NCBI GenBank assembly: GCA_023376005.1
Contig: CM042157.1
Location: 66,786,479 to 66,850,478 of the forward strand
Length of the DNA: 64,000 bases
Source: Doryteuthis pealeii
Taxonomy: Eukaryota > Mollusca > Cephalopoda > Myopsida > Loliginidae
Direction of reading: 5' to 3'
The notes below the pieces were generated by a model, which was not told the DNA's origin, ran no database searches, and saw only the letters and a program-made list of their open reading frames with translations. The translations under genes were made by a program, and so were the position numbers. Of this stretch, positions 35,701 through 39,785 are shown piece after piece; the first letter of the stretch is position 1, and every line of letters begins with the position of its first letter.

Positions 35701-38685
35701 AGCTAGTATTCAGAACTTTGTTTGAATTGCTGCCCCCACAGGTTTGGGCCTAGAATATGCGAACTACAGGGTAATTGTAAATTTTTAAAATCTTATAATT
35801 CATTTCTGAATCATTTTTTACAAAAAATCAATATAAAAAGAACACGTATAACATGGAGTTTTATTTAAAATTCTATATGGGCAACAGCATTTGCCTCCAG
35901 CCTTTCAAGCCACTCAGGAATCACATCAACTGACCATCCCCCCCCCCGGAACTCTTGTGGAATGGCAGAAATAAATTCTTGTATTCGTCCTTCAAGTTCT
36001 TCCAAAATCCTTGGTTTCATAGAGTAAACTTGCTCCTTCAACCAACCCCAAAGAAAAAAGTTGCAGGGTTTTAAATCAGGGCTTCTAGCTGGCCATTCAT
36101 GCAGACCACGTCTACCCATCCATCTCCCAAGAAAATGATGATTCAGCCATTCACAAACAACAATAGCAAAATGTGGAGGAGCACCATCTTGCATAAAAGT
36201 CAAGTCTTCAAGATTCTCCCAAGTATTGACAACTGACCAGATTTAAATGAAACTGCATGTAAAAACAAATTATAGTTTAAAGTAGGGAGTTACTTTTCAA
36301 TCACCCTTTATATTTCCTGCAGAGGAGCAAAATCCACCCCACTTCCCCAGAGCACTACCCATTTGCCATGGGTAGTGATCTGTAATGCCTGATGTAGAGA
36401 TTTACTTGATTGAGGCAGCCAGAAAATATGGTTATTTCCTATAACTCCAACATAAACAAAGAGGAATCACTCTTGACTGATAAATTATTTATTTATTTTC
36501 CCATTAAACTAACACTAAACCTTAATGCCATCTTCTTTTTTCCTAGTAGATCAATAAATGAATAAATAATTTTAAATAACCAAAACTAGATAAAATCGTT
36601 TTGAACAATTTCATAAGATGAAGATAACTTACAATTTTTTAATCCAAACTATTTCAAGCTAAATTTGATTATGGCTTGTTTCATTTATGGATCAACCAGG
36701 ACATCTCATCTGAAAATTGAAATGTTGAAATATTTTGACATATAAGGTGTGCTGAAGTCCACCACTTAAACTTATACACTCTGCAGGGGCACATGGATTA
36801 AAGCCAGCCAATCAACAGGCTCGAATACGTGTTTAGTTAACTATTTAATCGTCGATCTTGAAAGCTGTTCATTTGCACGTATTCGACACAGCTTAAGGGA
36901 TCTGCAATCAAGGACTCTGCTCAACCAAAGGATTCTACCCAACACTAAGGAATACCGAGGAACAACCTAAGAATTCTACCTAACATTAAGGAACACCAAC
37001 GATCTCCACTGTAAAATGCCCTCACTTGCAGCCTAAAAATGGCCACAAAAATCATAACATGCATAGACAAGAAATCTAATCTCCCTGACAAGTTAGTGAC
37101 AATTCTTTCAAGCCATATTTGTATCAGTGCTACTGTACGGCTGCACCACTTGGACCCTAACAAAGTGCCTTGAGAATAAACTAGATGTGAGCTACATAAG
37201 AATGTTGCATGCAATCTTAAACTAATCATGGAAACAACACTCCAAAGGAAGCAACTGTACGGCCACTTGCCCCCTATCACACAAACCATCCGAGTGAGAT
37301 AAACAAAGACACTGCTAGAGAAGCAAGGTATATTTTCCTCATACTCCACTTGTACAATGTTAGGCACAAAAGCCCTATTTACGTGGGACCACCCACAAGC
37401 CGAGACTCATGGATGGCAGGTGGAAAAATTGTCGATCCCATCAGCATTCCCCCTCAAGAGGTGCGCCTCAGGCGCTGGGCAATAAACCCAGCCCTGCCCC
37501 TTTTAAATCAAGGGGGCAGGTATTGCCTGGGGAGATAGCCCCCTGGGATCGACGCTATTAATTCAACACACCAGTCCGGTGGCCAAAGCACACCGGACCC
37601 CCGCCTCGAAGGACAAACATGTAAGTGATGCTCCCCTGTGGAAACCAGCACATGGGCACGTCAGTGTTGGCCATCCAGCAAAAACCTACATTGACCAGTT
37701 CTGCAGAGATACTGGATGCTGTGAAGAGGACCTGCCAAGGATAATGAATGATAGGGACAATTGGTGAGAGATTGTCATAGATATCCATGCTACTAATGTA
37801 ATATGAGGATGATTCATCATCATGATGATCTCCTAAGGAGAGTCTATATCCAGAAGTACATTTAAAACTTAAATGTGAAATATAAGCCCTACACTATCGC
37901 ATAGTAGCAGCAAAGTACCTGATAATTTGACCTGAAAATTCCAGTTCTTTTGTCTTATGCGCGGTGGGCCTAGGGGTGCAAGATGCTATTTCAAAATCTC
38001 AAGGGGAGGAAGATGCCATGAAAAAAATATATATATAAAAACCTCTGATCTAGAAGGAAGCAAGTTGTCAAATTTTATTTTCAATACTAGCAAGAATATA
38101 CGCCCTCTGGGTGTTAAATAAGAATGCATATATAAGGATTACCCTTATATTAATTATATTTTAATTGGTTTCTATATAAAATCATTCATATGATAGATTT
38201 TAATACATTGAAGAATAAATAAAACAATAATCTTAGAGATCAGTAACATTGATTAAACAGTTTTGTTAAAACCAGTATGCAAATTAAGCACATCATATAT
38301 TATGTAAACCTTTATTTCTTAGTGTTATATAAGATACATTGTAGGATTTTAAACGCACTAATAACATGGGCTGTTTTGAGGCAAATCTAACTCGGATTTT
38401 CATAGAATTATTCATTGTTAATAAATAAGATTTATTCTATGTATTAATGATTTTTTTACTTAAATTGAATACTCATTGATAAACTTACGCAATTCCTGAG
38501 GGTATTATGACATTAGCAGTAAGTAGTTTTGGTTAGGTAGACACCGGATTTCAATTATAAGATATGAAATAACTTTAAAATGTTGGAGGCATCTATCATC
38601 TTTCTTTGTTTATTTCTTCTTCTTCTTCTTTTCTGTTTTGCAGTGGATCCTCACCAAGATCACTGAGGCCATGGCTCGTTCATGA
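6013..38685 (+). CDS. VPS13: VPS13A/C-type bridge-like lipid transfer protein (chorein family), C-terminal quarter, 21 exons
   Basis: VPS13 proteins are very long rod-like proteins that carry phospholipids between organelle membranes at contact sites. About 740 codons of the C-terminal part are seen here; known VPS13A/C proteins exceed 3,000 residues, so the 5' part lies outside the window. Recognisable conserved blocks in order are [17 protein letters not shown] (exon 5), [19 protein letters not shown] (exon 7), [14 protein letters not shown] (exon 8), [15 protein letters not shown] (exon 12), GPEEFAEGL (exon 13), [12 protein letters not shown] (exon 14), [13 protein letters not shown] (exon 16), LRPPR (exon 17) and WILTKI (exon 21). 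They match the VPS13A/C subfamily; the last exons resemble VPS13A more than VPS13C. Phases are consistent throughout except exon 17, which needs two indels. Every intron is GT-AG. Introns run from 324 to about 3,400 bases and hold most of the repeats listed here; intron 19 (34438-35138) shows nothing recognisable. Confidence 0.95.
6503..6660 (-). mobile_element. Truncated family D SINE
   Basis: Inverted, shortened counterpart of the SINE at 2810-3088 (words gagttttccttctccta and gcgcaaagtgaaatgca). It interrupts the satellite in the right arm. Confidence 0.65.
6660..7270. repeat. AT-rich satellite, right arm
   Basis: Tandem array with words such as atcattagatgtagatcatt, the reverse complement of the array at 1890-2805. 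A short block of it also precedes the SINE at 6425-6480. Confidence 0.85.
7725..8015 (-). repeat. Three tandem copies of a shared 3' tail module
   Basis: Three consecutive units of roughly 125 bases each carry ggttatttaatgcc-type words (reverse complement of ggcattaaataaccc...gggtt), followed by ttggtatgtttcaagttctt. The same module ends Family B repeats elsewhere. Exon 2 lies about 170 bases downstream. Confidence 0.6.
8187..8309 (+). CDS. VPS13: VPS13 exon 2
   Basis: 41 codons, phase 0 on both sides, acceptor tttcag and donor gtagga. Encodes [20 protein letters not shown]..., a continuation of the VAB/SHR-BD region. Confidence 0.93.
8990..9085 (-). mobile_element. Family D SINE fragment
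   Basis: The reverse complement carries agtagggcagactg and ggtctaagagaaggaaaa, matching the body of the SINE at 28190-28450. The flanking 8510-8990 stretch is likely older repeat sequence I cannot assign. Confidence 0.5.
9203..9731 (+). mobile_element. Non-autonomous Helitron-like element (family 2)
   Basis: Starts with TC (TCTTATTATAATGGAGATTG) after A and ends with CTAG before T, the Helitron termini and A/T insertion site. There are no terminal inverted repeats or target duplication. A closely similar inverted copy lies at 38097-38480 and more distant ones at 46164-47302 and 63486-63590. No Rep/helicase coding sequence is present. It ends 42 bases before exon 3. Confidence 0.65.
9774..9886 (+). 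CDS. VPS13: VPS13 exon 3
   Basis: Starts in phase 0 after ttctag and ends with two bases of a codon before gtttgt. Encodes [20 protein letters not shown] followed by [16 protein letters not shown], a well conserved beta-strand block. A Helitron ends only 42 bases upstream. Confidence 0.94.
10370..10420 (+). mobile_element. 3' fragment of family A SINE
   Basis: Matches the tail gactgataccgactttaggc ... ccccgtcgactttactta seen complete at 11468-11732 and 17551-17799. Confidence 0.55.
10542..10695 (+). CDS. VPS13: VPS13 exon 4
   Basis: Completes the split serine codon from exon 3 and continues [12 protein letters not shown]...[14 protein letters not shown] to ENKYY, phase 0 at the donor gtgagt. 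The sequence corresponds to the conserved stretch just before the KPNK block of VPS13A/C. Confidence 0.93.
10832..10975 (-). mobile_element. Palindromic SINE remnant with hammerhead-like core (family E)
   Basis: Two inverted arms (attgttatctgtacaa / ttgtacagataacaat) enclose, on the minus strand, CTGAAGA, a GGCCG-type stem-loop, GAAA, ACGT and T. The outer arms, including gaggacaatagtc, match the tail of the tRNA-headed copies at 12155-12490 and 33896-34245. Stem I carries a 9-base bulge, so activity is doubtful. Confidence 0.45.
11096..11230 (+). CDS. VPS13: VPS13 exon 5
   Basis: 45 codons, phase 0 to 0. Contains [20 protein letters not shown] and [15 protein letters not shown], two of the strongest VPS13A/C signatures in the window. 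Confidence 0.96.
11468..11732 (+). mobile_element. tRNA-derived SINE (family A) with 12-bp target-site duplication
   Basis: Flanked by TATTTGTTTAAT at 11456-11467 and 11733-11744. The head is a tRNA-like polymerase III promoter: A box TAGCTCAGTCGG and B box GGTTCCTAGTTCGATACC. The body is unrelated to tRNA and ends in a ctttacttactttac tail. It lies in the intron between exons 5 and 6, in gene orientation, with a second copy at 17551-17799. Confidence 0.88.
12155..12490 (+). mobile_element. tRNA-headed SINE with hammerhead-like 3' part (family E)
   Basis: tRNA-like head with an A-box region (tagcattgtggataaagg) and B box (ggttcaatctgg) at about 12165-12240. About 170 bases later comes CTGAAGA, a ggctggagggcacattagcc stem-loop and GAAATGTTGTAC (12410-12450). 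The tail aataaagatgaggacaatag is shared with other copies. A partial inverted copy (12055-12150) adjoins its head, giving a head-to-head pair. Confidence 0.6.
12670..12880. repeat. Foldback repeat
   Basis: Inverted words around acaacattttggcatc / caccaaaatgttgtgt enclose a short loop at about 12715. Longer arms (cctatgttaacctttc / gaaaggttaacatagg and further out gactcttatttatatcttttg) extend the palindrome to 12540-12880. Related sequence recurs at 13445-13620. Confidence 0.6.
12905..13440 (+). repeat. Family B repeat, longest copy
   Basis: A roughly 530-base interspersed repeat with the word order ggtaagactcccccaatgg, gctgagcagtccatgacat, gctggtcatgtcaagcccta, gtgctagaaggcggtggctg, ctatctgatggtgaggttcc, tctatgggtaaaatag, and a tail with a short AACCC...GGGTT-type hairpin. 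No coding sequence and no clear terminal repeats. Other copies are at 20035, 26680, 27812, 30215, 31000, 33490, 43235, 45970, 48005 and 62165. The class is unknown. Confidence 0.7.
13829..14041. mobile_element. Foldback MITE with CCCTAA-like core (diverged)
   Basis: Long terminal inverted repeats (ggggaaccactcttga-type) surround a central tttcccattaaactaac and taaccctaaccc-like stretch and the word cctagtagatcaataaat. Cleaner copies are at 19308-19499, 43639-43807 and 48875-49024. Confidence 0.65.
14111..14192 (+). CDS. VPS13: VPS13 exon 6
   Basis: [20 protein letters not shown] then KSVAAES and the first base of a split codon; donor gtgagt. A Family C repeat begins about 50 bases after the donor. 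Confidence 0.94.
14245..14440 (+). repeat. Family C repeat
   Basis: Matches the repeat at 37375-37620: catgcacaaaccaaagc(tt)atgcagtgg, ggcattcccctttttaga, gcaggtgctgcctgg, gccccaggatc. It starts about 50 bases after the exon 6 donor. Confidence 0.55.
14855..14924 (+). CDS. VPS13: VPS13 exon 7
   Basis: Completes the split valine codon, then [22 protein letters not shown], ending with two bases of a lysine codon before gtatgt. Phase agrees with exons 6 and 8. Confidence 0.94.
15374..15668 (+). mobile_element. Non-autonomous Helitron (family 1)
   Basis: Begins TCCTATCTATACATATATAA after A and ends TTCTAG before T. The 3' end includes the hairpin-forming acccaggtgatgctg region typical of this family. 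Similar copies are at 57678-58173 (-) and 60770-61170 (+). No protein is encoded. Confidence 0.7.
16881..16989 (+). CDS. VPS13: VPS13 exon 8
   Basis: Encodes [20 protein letters not shown] then [16 protein letters not shown], ending in phase 0. YF-VLIQEM and DQGFL are conserved in VPS13A/C. Confidence 0.95.
17551..17799 (+). mobile_element. tRNA-derived SINE (family A) with 14-bp target-site duplication
   Basis: Flanked by ACTTATTCTTTATA at 17537-17550 and 17800-17813. The head carries A box TTAGCTCAGTCGG and B box GGTTCCTGGTTCGATAC. Body and tail match the copy at 11468-11732 closely, so the two insertions are probably fairly recent. Confidence 0.9.
17937..18330 (-). mobile_element. LINE 3' end fragment (jockey/CR1-like)
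   Basis: Minus-strand residues [16 protein letters not shown] and [17 protein letters not shown] are the C-terminal end typical of jockey/CR1-like reverse transcriptase proteins (WN-LP--V----S--SFK). The downstream tail (aatttattgtgta on the minus-strand 3' side) is shared with the fuller copy at 46428-46960. Confidence 0.7.
18499..18618 (+). CDS. VPS13: VPS13 exon 9
   Basis: 40 codons, phase 0 to 0: [20 protein letters not shown] ... [10 protein letters not shown]. The closing HFSPIK block starts the conserved VPS13_C region. Confidence 0.93.
18711..18842. mobile_element. Mariner-type MITE
   Basis: Terminal inverted repeats tacagggtggtccaaaagtc and gttcggaccatactgta flank an AT-rich core of about 90 bases, bounded by TA. 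The same termini, diverged, occur at 18850 and at 42953-43189. Confidence 0.65.
19308..19499. mobile_element. Foldback MITE with (CCCTAA)n-like core
   Basis: Arms ggttatttcctataagtcta ... gaaccactctcgactgataa and their reverse complement enclose tttcccattacactaaccctaacccta and cctagtagatcaataaat. Arms are about 65 bases long and almost perfectly complementary. Confidence 0.8.
19555..19679 (+). CDS. VPS13: VPS13 exon 10
   Basis: [20 protein letters not shown] ... [13 protein letters not shown], ending with two bases of a lysine codon before gtaaat. It corresponds to the HLSLSL ... LTD(V)DD segment of the family. Confidence 0.94.
19850..20900. repeat. Cluster of short palindromic MITE-like units
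   Basis: At least five inverted copies of the word acaccttgtattctg / cagaatacaaggtgtgtca alternate with ttggtaaatacagctttaaa. The termini look like mariner-type inverted repeats. A similar cluster lies at 32745-32985. Confidence 0.6.
20035..20290 (+). repeat. Family B repeat, 3' part
   Basis: Words ggagtacccttcatcgccat, caggtccactctgaccc, gtagtacccgttagggtccc and the AACCC...GTGTTGACATGCC tail are in the same order as at 12905-13440. Confidence 0.65.
21237..21318 (+). CDS. VPS13: VPS13 exon 11
   Basis: Completes the lysine codon, then [27 protein letters not shown], phase 0 at the donor. Typical of the ATG2_C-like helical region. Confidence 0.93.
21405..21815. repeat. Foldback element with arms of about 150 bp
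   Basis: Left arm 21405-21575 and right arm 21666-21815 are inverted copies (gtgattgttttctacc / ggtagaaaacaatcac; gtatattgataggaagac / gtcttcctatcaatata) around a loop of about 90 bases. Each arm has CTGAAGA, an A/T-rich stem, AAAA and the palindrome ATATTGCAATAT, resembling a decayed hammerhead core. Confidence 0.65.
22100..22320 (+). mobile_element. Repeat with hammerhead-like 3' motif
   Basis: Contains CTGAGGA, a ggccggaggatacagc stem region and GAAACGTG (22219-22262), then aataaagatgagaacaa, the family E tail. The tRNA-like head is not recognisable here. Confidence 0.35.
22480..22593 (+). CDS. VPS13: VPS13 exon 12
   Basis: 38 codons: [38 protein letters not shown]. The block is among the most conserved in VPS13 proteins and is related to the ATG2 C-terminal region, which is linked to membrane or lipid-droplet binding. 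Confidence 0.97.
22762..23172. repeat. Foldback element with arms of about 200 bp
   Basis: Left arm (tgcaccagttattttaaaa, aggtcagttaactttgaa) and right arm (cttaactgacctgaaaaatg, ataactggtgcattatatc) are inverted and nearly identical, with a short loop around 22985. It lies in intron 12. Confidence 0.7.
23188..23605 (-). mobile_element. Mariner-like transposon fragment
   Basis: Terminal word cagggtgattgtaaagtaa at 23188, then minus-strand sequence matching the transposase piece at 35865-36203 (PRSPDL-type region, LKPDF-type codons, LKEQVYS equivalent). It has frameshifts and stops and is truncated before the start of the transposase. Confidence 0.65.
23670..23925 (-). mobile_element. tRNA-headed hammerhead retroposon, left copy (inverted)
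   Basis: The minus strand reads a tRNA-like head (A-box region ggtggctgaggcag, B-box region ggtttcgatttc) and then ACATCG CTGATGA GACTT...AAGTC AAAA CAGC...TGTACG. It is the mirror of the right copy (23936-24175), but G12 of the GAAA core is replaced by A. The tail is gcttgaaggcaattacaatg. Both copies together make a near-perfect palindrome. Confidence 0.65.
23936..24175 (+). mobile_element. tRNA-headed hammerhead retroposon, right copy
   Basis: Contains a truncated tRNA-like head (B-box region caggttcgatttctg at 23969-23983), the intact hammerhead at 24006-24053, then a body and tail matching the left copy down to cattgtaattgccttcaagc. The A-box part seems lost at the palindrome centre (about 23930). 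Confidence 0.65.
24006..24053 (+). ncRNA. Hammerhead ribozyme, type I, intact core
   Basis: Stem I ACATCG (24006-24011) pairs with CGATGT (24048-24053). The core CTGATGA is at 24012-24018. Stem II GACTT/AAGTC (24019-24032) has an AATA loop. GAAA is at 24033-24036. Stem III ACAG/CTGT (24036-24046) has a 3-base loop, U16.1 is at 24046 and H17 is A at 24047. Predicted cleavage is between 24047 and 24048. All invariant core residues are present. Stem III is short, as in retroelement-borne hammerheads of animals. Confidence 0.8.
24310..24725 (+). mobile_element. LINE ORF C-terminal fragment with zinc-finger end
   Basis: Reads [23 protein letters not shown], [25 protein letters not shown], then after frame breaks [19 protein letters not shown] and LRRCR before a stop. 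This is the C-terminal end of endonuclease-reverse transcriptase LINEs; the Cys/His spacing suggests a small zinc-binding tail. It is in gene orientation inside intron 12 and broken by frameshifts. Confidence 0.75.
25684..25759 (+). CDS. VPS13: VPS13 exon 13
   Basis: [25 protein letters not shown] plus one base of a glycine codon, donor gtaagc. Same conserved region as exon 12. Confidence 0.96.
25889..26117. repeat. Perfect-looking foldback with poly-T/poly-A loop
   Basis: Arms (ttaaaaagtttcaattgttt ... aatttgaa and the reverse complement) are about 110 bases each and nearly identical, meeting at poly-T, atg, poly-A near 26002. It lies in intron 13, 220 bases before exon 14. Confidence 0.8.
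26340..26503 (+). CDS. VPS13: VPS13 exon 14
   Basis: Completes the glycine codon and encodes [21 protein letters not shown], then [20 protein letters not shown] and a glycine-rich stretch ending GGKGLVM. Phase 0 at the donor gttagt. A Family C repeat starts within about 25 bases of the donor. Confidence 0.96.
26519..26680 (+). repeat. Family C repeat, interrupted
   Basis: Words tttacgtgggga, ctatgcacaaaccgaagctc, cagcattcctcttttgaggc, caataaacccagccctg match 37375-37500. The repeat then switches directly into a Family B copy and its remainder (aatatacattaccggtccaa) reappears at about 27100-27170. Confidence 0.55.
26680..27080 (+). repeat. Family B repeat
   Basis: Same word order as at 12905-13440, from gctgagcagtccatgacc to the tail aacccactgaggttgatatg. 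It is embedded in a Family C copy, so it inserted later. Confidence 0.7.
27698..27779 (+). CDS. VPS13: VPS13 exon 15
   Basis: [27 protein letters not shown] plus one base of a glycine codon. The repeated G-(V/I)-TG / KP(V/I)EGA pattern is diagnostic of VPS13 and ATG2 C-terminal regions. Confidence 0.96.
27812..28036 (+). repeat. Family B repeat, 3' part
   Basis: From ggggaagttccaattctgg to the tail aagccaacaagggttaacat; the middle section is shortened. Confidence 0.6.
28190..28450 (+). mobile_element. tRNA-derived SINE (family D)
   Basis: Head: A-box-like tggtgtaatgattagt, B-box-like cccgagtttaaatcc. Body: gggtaaatagtaggggagac, gtctaggagaaggaaaactc and gtggtccctactagaatagg. A 3' part of the same family is at 52855-53005. 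Confidence 0.65.
29013..29717. mobile_element. Element with long terminal inverted repeats
   Basis: The left end (gtagtagtagtagtcatcgt ... gagggtatggtcaaattatt) and right end (taatttgaccataccccctc ... attactactactaacg) are inverted over roughly 190 bases with an internal part of about 350 bases. Short direct copies of gcagaacactgaaata lie outside both ends (28948 and 29741). No transposase is seen. Confidence 0.55.
29825..29912 (+). CDS. VPS13: VPS13 exon 16
   Basis: [20 protein letters not shown] then ASSSLDSIR and two bases of an arginine codon before gtaaga. Matches the KGL-G---RPT-G--D-AS block of the family. Confidence 0.96.
30215..30366 (+). repeat. Family B repeat, tail part
   Basis: Starts at the gatgaacttcaggttcaatggg region and ends with acccactgaggttgatatgc; same tail as at 48240-48345. 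Confidence 0.55.
30501..30616 (+). CDS. VPS13: VPS13 exon 17 with two frame breaks
   Basis: The exon opens in frame ([17 protein letters not shown]), then the reading frame fails near 30550-30556. The expected residues continue in another frame as HNDLIIRP, and after two extra bases at 30576-30577 return in a third frame as [14 protein letters not shown] loss of one base followed by a gain of two explains this and also explains why the exon length (116) is one base off the phase demanded by exons 16 and 18. Flanking splice sites are intact and all other exons are open. The breaks are most likely long-read consensus errors; a true inactivating mutation is the alternative. Confidence 0.85.
30676..30722. 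repeat. (TA)n microsatellite
   Basis: About 45 bases of TA repeat with one break, 60 bases after the exon 17 donor. Other (TA)n tracts lie at 45176-45218, 45271-45303, 58554-58601, 59098-59132, 59365-59401 and 59779-59820. Confidence 0.9.
30750..30840. repeat. Short inverted repeat
   Basis: attctgcattgagcagcac...tcctcagtcgtttattg and its complement (caataaacgactgagga-type, then cctgctcaatgcaggat) form a hairpin around 30790. It resembles the CTGAGGA-stem-GAAA layout of the decayed hammerheads, but stem I does not pair. Confidence 0.5.
31000..31862 (+). repeat. Family B repeat interrupted by a hAT MITE
   Basis: Family B runs from gccagctgttggccatgg to ggcataatataaccc, is interrupted at 31482-31820, and resumes with ataacccaacgagggttgtc. 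The join keeps a short duplication of the target, showing that the insertion is younger than the repeat. Confidence 0.75.
31482..31820. mobile_element. hAT-type MITE with target-site duplication
   Basis: Termini AGGGGTCACCAAACT and AGTTTGGTGATCCCT are inverted repeats of about 15 bases. AATATAACCC flanks both sides (31472-31481 and 31821-31830), containing the 8-base duplication expected for hAT. The inside has no open reading frame. A partial terminus (gtttgggaaccactgctcta) also occurs at 28828. Confidence 0.75.
31917..32011 (+). CDS. VPS13: VPS13 exon 18
   Basis: [31 protein letters not shown], ending with two bases of a lysine codon before gtaagt. This is the start of the C-terminal PH-like domain: a strand pattern followed by LLVTDKRL. 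Confidence 0.92.
32120..32212 (+). repeat. Family B fragment
   Basis: tttggagctctggggagtgt and cgtcattactcccagatac match the middle of Family B; head and tail are missing. Confidence 0.45.
32711..32743. repeat. (TG)n microsatellite
   Basis: Sixteen or so TG units directly before a cagaatac/acaaggtgtgtca cluster (32745-32985) of the type seen at 19850-20900. Confidence 0.9.
33120..33290 (-). mobile_element. LINE 3' end fragment
   Basis: The minus strand reads [20 protein letters not shown] then [10 protein letters not shown] and a stop after a short break. It is the same zinc-finger tail as at 24680-24720, from the opposite strand. Confidence 0.65.
33490..33806 (+). repeat. Family B repeat, 3' part
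   Basis: From gtgctagaaggcagtggctg to acccatcaagggttgacatg; matches 13150-13440 in order. Confidence 0.65.
33896..34245 (+). mobile_element. tRNA-headed SINE with hammerhead-like 3' part (family E)
   Basis: A good tRNA-like head: A box TAGCCTAGTGGATAAAGG (33926-33943) and B box GGTTCAATCCTGG (33989-34001). About 155 bases later comes CTGAAGA, a GGCCG...CGGCC stem-loop, then AAAA and TGTTGTAC (34161-34201), with the tail aatgaagatgaggacaatag. The core G of GAAA is lost here. The head is the right half of a perfect 40-base palindrome (33896-33935). Confidence 0.65.
34314..34437 (+). CDS. VPS13: VPS13 exon 19
   Basis: Completes the lysine codon: [20 protein letters not shown] ... [13 protein letters not shown]. 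The motif of an aromatic strand followed by CEW is shared with the PH-like domain of VPS13A-type proteins. Confidence 0.92.
35139..35216 (+). CDS. VPS13: VPS13 exon 20
   Basis: 26 codons: [26 protein letters not shown], phase 0 to 0. It encodes late strands of the PH-like domain, leading to the terminal helix in exon 21. Confidence 0.88.
35766..36311 (-). mobile_element. Internally deleted mariner-like transposon
   Basis: Terminal sequences cagggtaattgtaaa (35767) and tcaatcaccctt (about 36296-36307) are inverted. Within it, 35865-36203 (-) encodes the C-terminal half of a DDE transposase. Confidence 0.7.
35865..36203 (-). pseudogene. Mariner/Tc1-type transposase, C-terminal fragment
   Basis: 112 codons open. 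QDGAPPHFA carries the second catalytic Asp and SPDL the third, 36 residues apart, followed by [16 protein letters not shown]. This fits the mariner side of the Tc1/mariner superfamily. The N-terminal DNA-binding half and first catalytic Asp are missing and a poly-C tract (35938-35947) probably shifts the frame near the end, so the copy is dead. Confidence 0.85.
36430..36575. mobile_element. Foldback MITE, truncated
   Basis: Left arm ggttatttcctataactcca ... gactgataaattatttat, core tttcccattaaactaacact and cctagtagatcaataaatg are intact; the right arm is missing. Confidence 0.65.
36950..37375 (+). mobile_element. LINE C-terminal relic, left part
   Basis: Broken frames give [29 protein letters not shown] and [16 protein letters not shown], matching the LYG-ETWTLTK--EK-LD...LYG-LP-(I/V)S-TI segment of endonuclease-RT LINEs. 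The element resumes at 37640 after a Family C insertion. Confidence 0.7.
37375..37620 (+). repeat. Family C repeat inserted in a LINE
   Basis: tttacgtgggaccacccaca, catcagcattccccctcaag, gcctcaggcgctgggcaata, ggcaggtattgcctggggag, tgggatcgacgc. An inverted copy is at 49190-49440 and diverged ones at 14245 and 26519. It divides the LINE relic into two parts. Confidence 0.65.
37640..37830 (+). mobile_element. LINE C-terminal relic, right part
   Basis: Reads [20 protein letters not shown] then [16 protein letters not shown] and ends near gatgattcatcatcatgatg, a (GAT)n-like 3' tail. The parallel copy at 61470-61640 ends in (gat)n as well. Confidence 0.7.
38097..38480 (-). mobile_element. Helitron-like element (family 2), 3' part
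   Basis: The reverse complement ends TTGCTAG next to T, preceded by the hairpin region cacccagagggcg. Over more than 300 bases it parallels 9330-9731 (cagtatgcaaattaagcaca, ttttaaacgcactaa). It lies in the last intron, about 160 bases before the terminal exon. Confidence 0.6.
38644..38685 (+). CDS. VPS13: VPS13 terminal exon and stop codon
   Basis: After the acceptor ttgcag the frame reads [13 protein letters not shown] and stops at tga (38683-38685). The WILTK(L/I)-EA ending is the C terminus of VPS13A-type proteins and forms the last helix of the PH-like domain. The preceding intron is about 3.4 kb and full of transposon relics. Confidence 0.9.
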   Translation, partial: WILTKITEAMARS

Positions 38686-38764
38686 TAAACATGCATTATG
38701 TGGTGCCATTGCCACTTGCCTATGCTGCTTTTATAACTACTACTGCTACTGCCAACTTTTGTAT

Positions 38765-38796
<32 letters not shown>

Positions 38797-39785
38797 TGGT
38801 TGTAGCTTGGCACCATCAGATTACCAAATTAATAAGCTGTCCTGCTGTTAGGCCAGAACAACCAACCTTACCGGAATATACAAGAGACTAGCAAAAATTG
38901 AGTTTTTGTTGTGTGTATGTTGCTTTTTTTTTTTTTTTTTTTTTATTCCCCCTTTAAAAACATATGAAATATTTTCTTCACTCCATGAAATTTTACCCTA
39001 CATAATGCCTGACCCTCACACCCTGCCAGAAAAACAAAAATAGCTTTAAATTTTAGTTTATGTATTATTATTATTATTATAGGTTAGTTATATCTCCAAC
39101 TTACATCAACATAGCAAATTTTTCTGTCGGTCTATCAATGAATACACATCAACAGAAAATATCAATAATTTATATTAAAAAATTTCCTTTGCTCGGTAAT
39201 ATTTATTTTATATATCAAAATATTTACCTTGGTTTAGTGAAAAAAAAAAATGTTAATATAACGTATAGATCAGAAAAACTTATATTTTATTTTTGTTTCT
39301 TGGTTTATTTAAAAAAAAATTTTTTAAATATGTTAATCCATAGAGTATAGTCTGGATAAATTAAACTTATATTTTTTTCTCTCTCTGTTTAGTAAAAAAA
39401 AAAAAAAAAAACATTTTATTATCTTTTTTTTTTCTCTTACCAAAAATTTTCAAATCTTTAAAAAAAAAAATTTCAAGGCTCAAGAGACGTCTTTGTTTAA
39501 CAACAAATCCACACTGCCTGGTGTGTATATATATATATACACGTAAAATAATATAAACACTTAGAGAATTCTTCTTTCTCGCCTTTTAATAAATTCAGTG
39601 CTTTTCAATGTTCCCTGAAATCCTACTTCTTTTTTTAAATCTTTTTTTTTTTTTTTTCTTGTTTTTGGATCGCCCTCCCTAATCCCAAATCCTGCCCTTT
39701 TTGCCAGTTGTAAATGGTAATCTTAAAATGGTTCAGATATGGCTCTTTTCCCAATAAAATAAGTAAATAAATGAACTGTGTTGGC
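38686..39785 (+). other. Likely VPS13 3' untranslated region
   Basis: Follows the stop codon. It begins with a (act)n/(gct)n trinucleotide tract (about 38738-38796) that is open in several frames but low complexity. Candidate polyadenylation signals AATAAA lie at 39753-39758 and 39767-39772, followed by a gt-rich stretch. A later AATAAA near 40204 is an alternative end. Confidence 0.4.

Noticed and set aside
38606..38891. Open frames with poly-Tyr/poly-Thr/poly-Ala around the last VPS13 exon
   Set aside because: They come from a trinucleotide tract in the 3' UTR in wrong frames; the VPS13 frame ends at 38685.
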